Below are positions 1 to 8,721 of a DNA stretch of 64,000 nt, one piece after another. The stretch is taken from contig NZ_AMGM01000011.1 in NCBI RefSeq assembly GCF_000298295.1, positions 1 to 64,000 on the forward strand. Reading direction: 5' to 3'. Numbering within the stretch: position 1 is the first letter of the stretch; every line of letters begins with the position of its first letter. This DNA is from Cecembia lonarensis LW9 (GTDB taxonomy: Bacteria > Bacteroidota > Bacteroidia > Cytophagales > Cyclobacteriaceae). The position numbers and the translations under genes are program-made. Below the pieces are notes generated by a model. The model did no database searches, was not told the origin of the DNA, and was given only the letters and a program-made list of their open reading frames with translations.

Positions 1-57
1 CCTTCTGCAGACAGGTTTTCGCTTCACCTGATGATCGGTCCCCGTCCGACTGGTCAT
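1..57 (-). CDS. Group II intron reverse transcriptase/maturase, N-terminus only (partial)
   Basis: On the minus strand an ATG at 57-55 opens a frame that stays open for 19 codons to the window edge, starting MTSRTGTDHQVKRKP. A stop precedes it in the same frame; a GTG 18 bases upstream is an alternative start. It sits directly after the intron leader, where the intron-encoded reverse transcriptase/maturase begins in this element class. Such proteins copy the spliced intron RNA into DNA and help it fold. No catalytic motif (YADD) is inside the window, so the call rests on position and the basic N-terminus only. Confidence 0.4.
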   Translation of the reverse strand, partial: MTSRTGTDHQVKRKPVCRR

Positions 58-589
58 CCGGGCGGGCTTCACTACCTAGTAAGTCTTCCCTGTATTTCTT
101 TTCCAGTAGCTACTATGAGCTCTGCTGACTTCTTGGTACATAGAAACCGAGTCTATTCCAAGACCTCCCCAGAGCCTGTCCCGATTTTTTTATCGGGATA
201 AGAGCATATTCCTTATTGCTACCCACAAACCTGGCCCAAAGCTCCCGCTTTGTCCTCTGCGGCATCTACCAAAAAGGGATTTTTGGTTACGGGCTTTACA
301 ATGATGTGCTTGCTTACCCTCCCTAATTGGCCTCCGTATGCCGTTTCCCGATGTTCGGGACAGGCCCTGTTCGTCAGTAAAGACACCGCAGTCTGGCTTA
401 CTTCCTACCCTACATCCTGGCCCCTCGCTAAAGACTTCCACAGGAAGTCTTCTTTACGCTCAGTCCTCTCGCGGCAACCAGCTTGCGACTTGCTAACAGG
501 CTTCACCATCTTGTCCGCCAGTTGGCGGAGACTTTCACCCTCTGGAATAATTTGGTATCTTCGATACCATATGCCCATGCTGGGCACAC
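1..589 (-). mobile_element. Group II intron, 5' part (runs off the left edge)
   Basis: Read on the minus strand, the segment starting at 589 opens with GTGTGCCCAGCATGGGC, which matches the conserved 5' end of bacterial group II introns (GUGYG plus a short closing stem). About 130 bases of helices with a GGTGAAAGTC block follow. Further on comes AAGTCAGCAGAGCTCATAGTA, a phrase I associate with the leader just before intron-encoded reverse transcriptase genes. A reading frame opens at 57, so the leader is about 530 nt, normal for such introns. Domains V and VI and most of the protein gene lie outside the window. No continuous reading frame crosses the region on either strand, which fits structured RNA. 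The palindromes at 179-200, 346-358 and 514-529 may be intron helices or small repeats lodged in the intron. The class was not determined. Confidence 0.65.
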
Positions 590-721
590 ACAGCAGCTAT
601 ACGCAAGTAGGGGTTTCGTGCTTCGCAGGACAGGAAAGTGGTATATTTGAAGCTCAGTTCTTCGTAGGAAGTTCAGTGGTGAAAATCCCTGCCTGCGTAT
701 AGCTGAGAAACGTTAGGGCAC
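590..721 (+). repeat. attC-like stem-loop repeat, left copy (5' end interrupted by the intron)
   Basis: Two 18-base arms, 595-612 (AGCTATACGCAAGTAGGG) and 687-704 (CCCTGCCTGCGTATAGCT), pair with only two changed positions, both compatible with G-U pairing. The right arm is followed by AAACGTTAGGGC at 708-719, which resembles the GTTRRRY end of integron attC sites. The matching left end (expected GCCCTAAC) is absent because the group II intron joins here. The stretch GGACAGGAAAG between the arms recurs in the right-hand copy at 10525-10643. I do not claim that an integron integrase acts on it; none is in the window. Confidence 0.55.
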
Positions 722-741
722 ATGCTAAAAACCCACCGCAC

Positions 742-810
742 AAATGGCACATTTGGTTTTTGCCGACACACAAGCCAAAGCTCAAAAAACCAAAAGAGCC
801 ATTTTTTGCC
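742..810 (+). repeat. Hairpin repeat C1, left flank of the defence operon
   Basis: Arms at 743-761 and 785-804 pair as AAATGGC-nnn-TTTGGTTTTT with its complement, interrupted by one short mismatched patch. The loop reads CGACACACAAGCCAAAGCTCA. A second hairpin at 10411-10484, after the last gene of the operon, has almost the same loop but entirely different arms that are again complementary. Both are followed by CCAACGCAC. Conserved loop plus co-varied arms means that the fold is what is kept. About 100 bases separate the hairpin from the first operon gene; that stretch is AT-rich and should hold the operon promoter, but I could not fix a -7 box. Confidence 0.6.
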
Positions 811-914
811 AACGCACGGAAAGACAGAACGACAATATTTCAAACACTTTTTATCTTGAAAAACGATATAATCAAAATATAAAACCTATTTTAGCAGCCT
901 GACTCTTTGACGAC

Positions 915-1109
915 ATGAACAGAATAAAGGAAGTACTTGAAGAAAAAGGAATTAAACAAACTTGGTTGGCTGAACAGCTTGGCAAAAGCTACAACATGGT
1001 GAATGGTTATGTTCAAAACCGACAGCAACCGAGACTTGAAGTACTTTACGAGATAGCAAGGATTCTTGATGTTGAAGTCAAAGATTTACTAATAGAAATT
1101 AAGAAATAA
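915..1109 (+). CDS. XRE/Cro-type HTH transcriptional regulator
   Basis: A 64-residue protein that is almost entirely one Cro/C1-type helix-turn-helix domain: the recognition part reads KQTWLAEQLGKSYNMVNGYVQ (residues 14-34), followed by the typical LEVLYEIARILDVEVKDLL helix. Proteins of this size next to restriction-modification genes often act as controller proteins that delay nuclease expression. Only seven bases separate its stop from the methyltransferase start, so it is the first gene of the operon. Autoregulation is expected from the family, but no symmetrical operator is obvious upstream. The DNA-binding call is secure; the controller role is inferred from position. Confidence 0.85.
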   Translation: MNRIKEVLEEKGIKQTWLAEQLGKSYNMVNGYVQNRQQPRLEVLYEIARILDVEVKDLLIEIKK

Positions 1110-1116
1110 AGGCACA

Positions 1117-4100
1117 ATGGCTAATAACAATACACCGCTTGACCAACTAAAAGGCTTTTTAAACCAACTGTTCCAGTTTGACTCTCAGGATCTGGACTTT
1201 GGCGTGTACAAAATCCTTCACTACAAAAGAAAGGAAATCGCCAACTTCATTGACCAGCTATTGGTGGATAAGGTAAAGGAACAACTCCAAACACTATCCG
1301 CTGATGAATCCAAGCAGATCAAAGAACAAATTGCCGATCTCGAAAAGGACGACATCATCAAAGGTTGGTTGGAAGCTGAAGCGGATGAAAAGAAGACACT
1401 AGAGAAGTTTGGGAAGGATAAAATCAATCAGTACGCAGCACTCAAAGCAAAAGCCACAGAAGCCACCGTTTCAGTAGAAACCGAAAATCAGATTTACAAC
1501 CACCTGACCTTGTTCTTCTCACGATACTATGACAAAGGAGACTTCATCAGCAAGCGCAGGTTTGGCAAGAACGAGAAATACATGGTTCCCTATAATGGCG
1601 AAGAAACCCACTTCCATTGGGCAAACCATGACCAGTATTACATCAAATCATCTGAGACGTTCAACCATTATGCATTTAAAGTACAAACTTTAGATGGTAA
1701 TCTGGTAGTCAACTTCAAGCTGCACAATGCGCAGCTTGAGCAAGGTAACGTGAAGGCTGACGAACCTAACTTCTTCCTATTGGCAGACAAAGCCCCTGAA
1801 ATCAAAGAAAAAGATGATAGTGAACTCAACTTCGTTTTAGCCAATAAGCAACCGGATGTAAGCGAAAAAGAAATTACCATCTACTTTGAATACCGACCTC
1901 TGGCAGATGATGAAAAGAAAAAGGTAAAAGGCAACAGCAAACAAGACAACCTGGATGAAATAGCCTTTGAGTATTTGAAGAAGGAACTTAGCACCAATCC
2001 GCTCTTTGCCAACCTTTGGAAAGAACAGGAAGGAAAGCCCCTACTACTCAAAAAACTACAACACTACACCCGTAAAAACAAGCACGATTTCTTCATCCAT
2101 AAAAACCTAAAAAGCTTTCTGGAAAGAGAGCTGGATTACTACATCAAAAGTGAATTGGTCAATGTAGACGACCTCTATGTAACGGATTCTGACACCCACT
2201 TTGACCGACTCAAGCACAACCTGAAAACCATCAAGGTATTCAAGTCCATTGCCGATACCATTATCGCCTTTGTAAGCCAGATTGAAGATTTTCAGAAAAA
2301 GCTATGGGAGAAAAAGAAGTTTGTACTCAATACAGAGTGGGTCATTACCATTGACCGACTGGTGGAGTACATCGGAGAAGAAGCTGCCAAACCTATTCTC
2401 GAAGAAGTAATTAAAAACGAAAAGCAGGTAGCAGAGTGGAAGGAGTTGTTTGGGGAATATTCAAAATTTGAATCATCCAATGATTTTTTTGATTCTGAAA
2501 AAATTCATTTGAATAAGCTTCCAATTGATACAATACACTTTGATAAAGGGTTTAAAAATTCCCTTTTAAATGCAATATCAAAGAAAAATGATTTGGAAAA
2601 TGTACTGGATGGACTTTTAATAAAGAGTGATAACTTTCAGGCTTTAAGTTCTGTTAGACCAAAATTTGAAGAATCAATATCTGCTACATATATCGACCCA
2701 CCGTACAATACAGGTGATGATGGTTTTATATATAAAGATGCTTTCAAATCATCGACATGGGTAACTATGTTTCAACCACTTCTTGAATCAAATAAGGATC
2801 TATTGAATGATTTTGGGGCTCTTTTTATCAGTTGTGACGAACATGAAGAACTTGCACTAGGTCAGTTACTGAATAAAACTTTTGGGGAGAACAACAGAAC
2901 AGAAAAGATTACATGGAATAAACGAATACCAAAGAATGACAAAGGAATTGGAAATATCCATGAATATATCTACTTGTATTGCAAAAGTAAGGAGCACAGG
3001 AAGGCAAATGATTTGTCTTTTGTGATGCGAAAGGATTCCCTCGAAGAAGTATATGAAATTGTTAAAAAAGCGAAATCTTCAGGTAAATCGATAAGGGAAG
3101 CTCAGTCAATTTTAAAGAAGTATTACAAAAAGCAAGGATTTGATCGGGGTATTACTCTCTACTGTGAACTAGATGAAAATTATGAAATTTGGGGTAAGAT
3201 TAATATGTCATGGCCTAATGCAAAAACCCAAGGGCCGAGATATGAAGTCATAAATCCTGTCACTAAAAAACCTGCACCAGTACCTAATAAAGGATGGCGC
3301 TGGAAGGAAGATACTTTTAAAGCTGCAGAAAAGAACGGAAGTGAGTTCATCTTACCAGATGGATCTATGATGAAGGGCAGAATATGGTACGCAAATAATG
3401 AAAATACTCAACCTAGCTCAATAACATATTTGAGAGAAGTTGAATCCTTTCTTCTTCGATCAATTATTAGTCAAAAAAGTGATGGTGGCATTACACTCGA
3501 AAATTTAGTCTTGCAGGATAAAGTCGACTACCCGAAACCTGTAAAACTTATCGAGTTTCTTCTCTATTCAACTGGTGTAACAAATGGTTATTTCCTAGAT
3601 TATTTCGCAGGTTCCGGAACTACCTTTCACGCAATTCAAAATTTGAATAATCAAGATAATGGAAATAGAAAATGCATTTTAATTGAGCAGGGCAATTATA
3701 TATACACCGTTGTTATACCAAGAATCAAGAAAATTGCACATTCCCTAGAATGGAACGTAGGTAGTCCCGTTAAGCCCGTTGGTGGCGGAAATGGAATATT
3801 CTTCAAATACCAACGCTTAGAGCAGTATGAAGAAGCTTTAGAAAACATTGCCTTCAAAGCATCAGAAGATACTTTGCAGAAAGCCCTGGAATTTGATCAG
3901 TACATTCCCAAATACTTTTTGGAGTTTGAGACCAAGGGCAGCCAAACCCTAGTAAACACAGCCGCCATGCAAGACCCTTGGGATTACAAACTCAAAGTAT
4001 GGGATGGCTTCACCTACGATACCGAGCAAGCCGTTGATTTGGTAGAAACCTTCAACTACCTTATTGGCCTGCACATGCAAAAGTGCATTACCAAAGAGAT

Positions 4101-4332
4101 TAATGGCAAAAAGTATCAGTTTGTTTATGGGCATAATAATGCCAATAAAAGCATTCTGGTGGTATGGCGTTCGGTTAAGGATTGGTCTTTGGAAGAGTAC
4201 AAAGCAGATGCAGCAGCACTTAAAGAAGCGTTCAAGGCATTCGCCTATGACCTGCTTTACATCAACGATCAGGCACATATAGAAGGCTACCAGCCCATTG
4301 AAGAAGTATTCAGAAACAAAATGCTATCGTAA
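1117..4332 (+). CDS. Type III-like adenine-N6 DNA methyltransferase (Mod) with long N-terminal extension
   Basis: A 1071-residue protein. The catalytic motif D527-PPYNTG comes before the AdoMet-binding motif FAGSG at 830-834; this order marks the beta class of adenine methyltransferases that includes type III Mod subunits. Usual Mod subunits are about 550-700 residues; this one has some 500 extra residues in front of the catalytic motif, rich in charged helices and beginning with LFQFDSQDLDFGVYKILHYK. It would set the target sequence and protect self DNA. The central part (about 2460-3780, residues 449-888) is much more AT-rich than both ends, as if the catalytic/target-recognition block had been swapped. 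Its TAA stop shares a base with the ATG of the Fic gene. Confidence 0.9.
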   Translation: MANNNTPLDQLKGFLNQLFQFDSQDLDFGVYKILHYKRKEIANFIDQLLVDKVKEQLQTLSADESKQIKEQIADLEKDDIIKGWLEAEADEKKTLEKFGKDKINQYAALKAKATEATVSVETENQIYNHLTLFFSRYYDKGDFISKRRFGKNEKYMVPYNGEETHFHWANHDQYYIKSSETFNHYAFKVQTLDGNLVVNFKLHNAQLEQGNVKADEPNFFLLADKAPEIKEKDDSELNFVLANKQPDVSEKEITIYFEYRPLADDEKKKVKGNSKQDNLDEIAFEYLKKELSTNPLFANLWKEQEGKPLLLKKLQHYTRKNKHDFFIHKNLKSFLERELDYYIKSELVNVDDLYVTDSDTHFDRLKHNLKTIKVFKSIADTIIAFVSQIEDFQKKLWEKKKFVLNTEWVITIDRLVEYIGEEAAKPILEEVIKNEKQVAEWKELFGEYSKFESSNDFFDSEKIHLNKLPIDTIHFDKGFKNSLLNAISKKNDLENVLDGLLIKSDNFQALSSVRPKFEESISATYIDPPYNTGDDGFIYKDAFKSSTWVTMFQPLLESNKDLLNDFGALFISCDEHEELALGQLLNKTFGENNRTEKITWNKRIPKNDKGIGNIHEYIYLYCKSKEHRKANDLSFVMRKDSLEEVYEIVKKAKSSGKSIREAQSILKKYYKKQGFDRGITLYCELDENYEIWGKINMSWPNAKTQGPRYEVINPVTKKPAPVPNKGWRWKEDTFKAAEKNGSEFILPDGSMMKGRIWYANNENTQPSSITYLREVESFLLRSIISQKSDGGITLENLVLQDKVDYPKPVKLIEFLLYSTGVTNGYFLDYFAGSGTTFHAIQNLNNQDNGNRKCILIEQGNYIYTVVIPRIKKIAHSLEWNVGSPVKPVGGGNGIFFKYQRLEQYEEALENIAFKASEDTLQKALEFDQYIPKYFLEFETKGSQTLVNTAAMQDPWDYKLKVWDGFTYDTEQAVDLVETFNYLIGLHMQKCITKEINGKKYQFVYGHNNANKSILVVWRSVKDWSLEEYKADAAALKEAFKAFAYDLLYINDQAHIEGYQPIEEVFRNKMLS

Positions 4333-5405
4333 TGGCCTTTCGATCAGATCAACCGTACAATGATTTGCCATTGCTGCCTCCCGCTAAGGAAGCATGGGAA
4401 ACCTTGGCTGTTTACAAGGTTTTGGCAGAAGCCCGTGCGGCCATGGCCGAGCTAAAAGGTAGAATGCCCATTATTCCCAATCCTTTGATGCTTATCAATA
4501 CCTTGGTATTGCAGGAAGCAAAGGAATCATCCTCCATTGAGAATATTTTCACTTCCTCTGATAAACTCTACAAAGCATTTGCTTCGACTACCACTGAACC
4601 TGATTCACAAACCAAAGAAGTACTCCGTTACCGAACCGCCCTGTATGATGCATGGCAAAAACAACAGGAAAGCGGTATTGACCTGCCGCTTTTAGAAAAC
4701 ATCTACCGAAAGATTAAAGACAAAGAAGATGGTGTAAGGGATACCCCTGTGTATATCGGCAATCGCTTTCAGGTAGTTTACACACCACCATGTTGTCATG
4801 ATGTACTCACTGAGAAGTTAAGTGATTGGCTAAACTTTGCCCAGGCCGATGATGGCATAGATCCACTGATCAAAATGGCCATGCTTCATTATCAATTTGA
4901 AGCCATTCACCCTTTTACTGATGGCAATGGCCGAACCGGCAGGGTTTTGAATGTCCTGTATCTGACCCAGGTGGGAATCATTGATCAACCCGTACTCTAT
5001 TTATCACAATACATCAATGCGTTTAAATCAGATTATTACAGTCTCCTTCGTGGAGTAACCGAAAATGGCGAATGGGAAGCATGGCTCGTATATATGCTTA
5101 CGGCAGTCAAAGCCACAGCCAAAGAAACCCTGAATTTGATTAATCAGATTCATGAACTGCTACAAGCAACGGTAGCAAAAGTAAAAACCGAAGCAGAAGA
5201 CATCTACAGCCGAGAGTTGGTGGACATGCTTTTTGTTCAACCCTATTGTAAAATCAGTTTTTTAGTTGAAAGTGGCATTGCCTCCAGAAATACAGCAAGT
5301 AAATACTTGAATCGTTTGGTGGAATTGGGCATTCTCGAATTAGAAAAGATTGGAAATGAATCGCTTTACCTAAATAAGCAACTGTATAAACTACTGAGCA
5401 AATGA
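4332..5405 (+). CDS. Fic-family AMP-transferase-like enzyme with N-terminal inhibitory motif
   Basis: A 357-residue protein with a perfect Fic active-site motif, HPFTDGNGRTGR at residues 193-204; the histidine is the catalytic base and the glycine/arginine residues bind nucleotide phosphates. SSSIEN at 66-71 fits the (S/T)xxxE(G/N) inhibitory motif, so this should be a self-inhibited class II Fic protein with the inhibitory helix before the core. The C-terminal 90 residues look like a winged helix (SFLVESGIASRNTASKYLNR), suggesting DNA binding. Fic enzymes usually attach AMP to a protein hydroxyl group; the target here is unknown. The start codon overlaps the methyltransferase stop (TAATG), so the two are translationally coupled inside the operon. 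Confidence 0.9.
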   Translation: MAFRSDQPYNDLPLLPPAKEAWETLAVYKVLAEARAAMAELKGRMPIIPNPLMLINTLVLQEAKESSSIENIFTSSDKLYKAFASTTTEPDSQTKEVLRYRTALYDAWQKQQESGIDLPLLENIYRKIKDKEDGVRDTPVYIGNRFQVVYTPPCCHDVLTEKLSDWLNFAQADDGIDPLIKMAMLHYQFEAIHPFTDGNGRTGRVLNVLYLTQVGIIDQPVLYLSQYINAFKSDYYSLLRGVTENGEWEAWLVYMLTAVKATAKETLNLINQIHELLQATVAKVKTEAEDIYSRELVDMLFVQPYCKISFLVESGIASRNTASKYLNRLVELGILELEKIGNESLYLNKQLYKLLSK

Positions 5406-5604
5406 TACTCATTGCACAAAATATTGATAAAACTATGCGCTTGACTTTTGCTATGCACAAACCTTGTGCACAGCGAAAGGCTATTGCACAAAAAGAAGCA
5501 AATCCTGTGCGTTCAATAAAAGCAATGCACAGTGCTTGTGCATTCAAGACACCAAATGCACAAAAACTTAGCGCCTCTGCGCCTTTGCGAGAAATAAAAA
5601 AGCT
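5406..5604 (+). repeat. Repeat-rich spacer between fic and res (TGCACA cluster)
   Basis: About 200 bases separate two genes of an otherwise tight operon. TGCACA occurs on the plus strand at 5413, 5454, 5467, 5485, 5526 and 5557, and its complement TGTGCA at 5465 and 5537; most plus copies continue as TGCACAAA. The last part, GCGCCTCTGCGCCTTTGCGAG at 5571-5591, resembles a short repeat that I recall as scattered between genes in Bacteroidota. A 70-codon frame spans it (5402-5614, overlapping both neighbours), but its product (MILIAQNIDKTMRLTF...) is low in complexity, cysteine- and alanine-rich and unlike a folded protein. I treat it as non-coding, although its overlaps could couple translation of fic to res. 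Confidence 0.6.
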
Positions 5605-8600
5605 ATGCAATTAGAAAAACAACTTGTACTATTCAGATACATCTTGCTCCAGTTGGGTTATGAAGCCTTTGAAGACCTGCGGGATGAATTTAACAACAAA
5701 GAGTCAGGCACTAGCTCTACCGGATATACCTTTTTTGCCAGTGCTTTAATGGCCAATTCGGAAAAACTGATTGAAGATCGGGCAATCCAACAATATGATG
5801 AAGCTATTCAAGGCTATGAAAAAAAGTTAAGGGAAAACCGAGCTGAGCCTTTCCTTACCTTTAAATATTACCAGTGGTTTTCATTGCTCTTCACAGAATA
5901 TTTCTTTGATGTTTACAGCAACAATCCAACGGTTTTAATCAATTCGCTCAATCAGTATGCTCAGGATAGCCAGGACTTCAAGGATATAGAAGCCTACACG
6001 GAGAAGGATTTAAAAAAATTAGCTTATTGGATGGCAACAGGCAGTGGAAAAACCCTCCTGATGCATTGCAACTATTGGCAGATCACCAAATATTTTAAGG
6101 AATGGGAAAACATCATTCTCATTACGCCAAATGAAGGTCTGAGCCGACAGCATTACGAAAGCTGCTTGGAGAGTGGCATTCCTGCAAAACTTTACTCAGG
6201 AAGTGAAGAAAGCCTAAAAACCAAAGAAGGTGAAATCCTGATATTGGAAATCACCAAGTTGGTAAAGGAAAAGGAAGGTGAAGGCGTTAGTGTGGACGTT
6301 GACTATTTCTCAGAATCCAAGAACCTTGTTTTTATTGACGAAGGCCACAAAGGGCAAAAGTCAGAAGAACGTGCCTGGAAAAACCTAAGAGAACATTTAA
6401 CCCGTGGCGATGGATCATTCACCTTTGAGTATTCAGCCACCTTTGGGCAGATCATCACCAACATTACTAAGGATTTACTTCAAGAATATGGCAAGTCCAT
6501 CATTTTTGATTATTCCTATCGACATTTCTATACAGATGGCTATGGCAAAGACTTCAGCGTATTCAATTTAGATGCGAAGAACGAGTACAGCGAAGAACAG
6601 AATAAATTGCTACTAACTGCCAGTCTTCTGGGCTATTACGAACAGTTAGCCCTTTACGAGCAATACGAAAAGGATTTGCGTCAATACAACATTGAAAAGC
6701 CCTTGTGGGTATTTGTAGGTAGCAGGGTAATCAGTTCATCATCAAGCACCTTAACACAAGGCGACAAAGAAAGCATTTCAGATGTATCACGAATTGTCAA
6801 ATTCTTTAAGTATGCCCTATCTTCTCCTACAGCACTGCAGTCGGATATAAATAAGATTCTAAAGGGCGACACAGGCTTACGTGATGCAGATGGGAATGAT
6901 ATTTTTAAAGGTCGTTTTGAGTATTTGAAAAAGGAAACACCCATTGCTGAATCTATTCTCACAAAAGTTTTCAATGGCATTGGCAATATTGAAGCCTATC
7001 AGGTCAAGCAAGCAGATGGAGAAATAGCACTTAAAACAAAAACATCTGATCAATATTTTGCAGTCATCAATATTGGTGATGTACCGAAGTATGCCAAGAC
7101 ATTGGAAGCCGATACAGATGGAGATTTGACTATCCAAGACGACAGCTTTACTAAATCATTGTTTCAGGCTATTTCAGAAACTGACTCCACCATCAATATT
7201 CTGATTGGTTCCAAGAAGTTCATTGAAGGCTGGAACTCTTGGCGTGTTTCCAGTATGGGATTAATGAATATGGGTAAAAGTGAAGGCGCTCAAATCATTC
7301 AGCTATTTGGCCGTGGGGTTCGTCTGAAAGGAAAGAACCTTTCGCTAAAGCGTGAAGAAGCCAATGCACCCTACCATGTAAGAGCCTTGCAGACCATTTC
7401 CATTATGGGCTTAAATGCATCCTACATGAACCGATTCTTAACTGAAATTGAAAAAGAAGTTCCGGATTACACCAACTATTCCATTGAAATTAAGCTCAAC
7501 CACGAAGAGCAATGGAATGGCCAGATAATGACCTTCCGCAAGCAAAACGATAAATCTTTCAAGGATGAAATCATGGAATTGGAGTACAATGCCGATGTTG
7601 CAAAGCGTGTAACAATTGATCTGCGTAACAAGATAAGCATTGCTTCAGGTGGATTCAATAGCCAGTTTGCAGAAGATGCCGCAGAGTACAATGAAAACTT
7701 TCTAAAAGGTTTCAGGGGCTTCATCGATTTCAATGCCCTTACTATGGAAGCCAATAGGTATAAACTTTTGAAGGGCTACCAAAACTTAATTATAAATAGT
7801 GAAATATTCTCCCGATTGATCGAAGAAGGGAACTTCAACCTTTTCAGTCACAAAGGTCAGTTCGAGATCAATGAAGCTATTTCAGGAAAGGTACAAGCAG
7901 TCGCAGTAAGTTTGGTTAAAGACTACATCAATAAGTTTTATGCTGACAAGGAAAAGGCATTCCTTTCAAAATACTTAACCTACGATATGCTGGATCATGC
8001 TTCCAATTCAGCCATGTTCCCTGCATCGCATACCATGATTGTGAAAGTGCCCAAAAAGCACGACACATTTATTTCAGAGTTAGAATCAAGAATAAAGGAG
8101 ATATATGAAAAGGACGACAAAACACTCCCTTCTATTCATTTTGACAAGCACCTATACTCACCAATAGCTTCCTACGAAGATGGTAACAAATTCAAAGAAA
8201 TAAAGACGGTTCCAGTACGGCTTAATAAAGGCGAAAGAGATTTTATCAATCACCTTCGAGAATATGCCAGGGAGTCAAAGCAATTTGAAGGTAAAAAGCT
8301 TTTTGTCCTCAGAAACTTAACTGTAAAGGGTATTGGCTTTTTCATGGAAAGCTCCTCCTTTTACCCAGATTTTATCCTTTGGGTAGTTGATGGTTCCAAG
8401 CAGTATATCTACTTCCTTGACCCAAAAGGGATTTTATTAGGAGAAACACACTTCAACAATCCAAAAGTACTTTGGTGTAAAGCCGATGCTTCCACATTGG
8501 AAGCAAAAATTCAATCAGATTTAAATAAGGATAAGAAAGAAATTGAAGTGCATATATCAGCCTTCATCTTGTCAGTTACGTCTTTTGCCAAAGTACAAAA

Positions 8601-8712
8601 GGTTTGGAGTGATGGGAATGTTACAAGGAATGAATTTGCTGAAAATAAAGTGCTCTTTATTGAGAACAATAAGGAGTACTTGGGAAAGATATTTGAGAAT
8701 TTGAATTTATAA
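5605..8712 (+). CDS. Type III-like restriction subunit (Res): SF2 helicase plus PD-(D/E)xK nuclease
   Basis: A 1035-residue protein with helicase superfamily 2 motifs in order: Walker A GSGKT at 146-150, DEGH box at 245-248, SAT at 277-279, an FIEGWNSWRV block near 545 and motif VI QLFGRGVR at 566-573. Near the C-terminus PD at 921-922 and D939-P-K941 form a PD-(D/E)xK nuclease core. This layout matches Res subunits of type III restriction enzymes, which use ATP to travel along DNA and cut when two unmethylated sites meet. Together with the Mod gene two places upstream it makes a restriction-modification pair. The start at 5605 was taken because it is the first ATG leading into a conserved-looking N-terminus. 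The gene ends nine bases before the OLD-type gene. Confidence 0.9.
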   Translation: MQLEKQLVLFRYILLQLGYEAFEDLRDEFNNKESGTSSTGYTFFASALMANSEKLIEDRAIQQYDEAIQGYEKKLRENRAEPFLTFKYYQWFSLLFTEYFFDVYSNNPTVLINSLNQYAQDSQDFKDIEAYTEKDLKKLAYWMATGSGKTLLMHCNYWQITKYFKEWENIILITPNEGLSRQHYESCLESGIPAKLYSGSEESLKTKEGEILILEITKLVKEKEGEGVSVDVDYFSESKNLVFIDEGHKGQKSEERAWKNLREHLTRGDGSFTFEYSATFGQIITNITKDLLQEYGKSIIFDYSYRHFYTDGYGKDFSVFNLDAKNEYSEEQNKLLLTASLLGYYEQLALYEQYEKDLRQYNIEKPLWVFVGSRVISSSSSTLTQGDKESISDVSRIVKFFKYALSSPTALQSDINKILKGDTGLRDADGNDIFKGRFEYLKKETPIAESILTKVFNGIGNIEAYQVKQADGEIALKTKTSDQYFAVINIGDVPKYAKTLEADTDGDLTIQDDSFTKSLFQAISETDSTINILIGSKKFIEGWNSWRVSSMGLMNMGKSEGAQIIQLFGRGVRLKGKNLSLKREEANAPYHVRALQTISIMGLNASYMNRFLTEIEKEVPDYTNYSIEIKLNHEEQWNGQIMTFRKQNDKSFKDEIMELEYNADVAKRVTIDLRNKISIASGGFNSQFAEDAAEYNENFLKGFRGFIDFNALTMEANRYKLLKGYQNLIINSEIFSRLIEEGNFNLFSHKGQFEINEAISGKVQAVAVSLVKDYINKFYADKEKAFLSKYLTYDMLDHASNSAMFPASHTMIVKVPKKHDTFISELESRIKEIYEKDDKTLPSIHFDKHLYSPIASYEDGNKFKEIKTVPVRLNKGERDFINHLREYARESKQFEGKKLFVLRNLTVKGIGFFMESSSFYPDFILWVVDGSKQYIYFLDPKGILLGETHFNNPKVLWCKADASTLEAKIQSDLNKDKKEIEVHISAFILSVTSFAKVQKVWSDGNVTRNEFAENKVLFIENNKEYLGKIFENLNL

Positions 8713-8721
8713 ATCAAACTG

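Noticed and set aside
250-702. A 150-codon plus-strand frame inside the left edge region
   Set aside because: It overlaps the intron leader and the attC-like stem-loop, has no domain-like character, and is explained by structured RNA on the other strand.
5402-5614. A 70-codon frame between fic and res, overlapping both
   Set aside because: The product is low in complexity and built from the TGCACA repeats; kept as a repeat spacer, with translational coupling left open.
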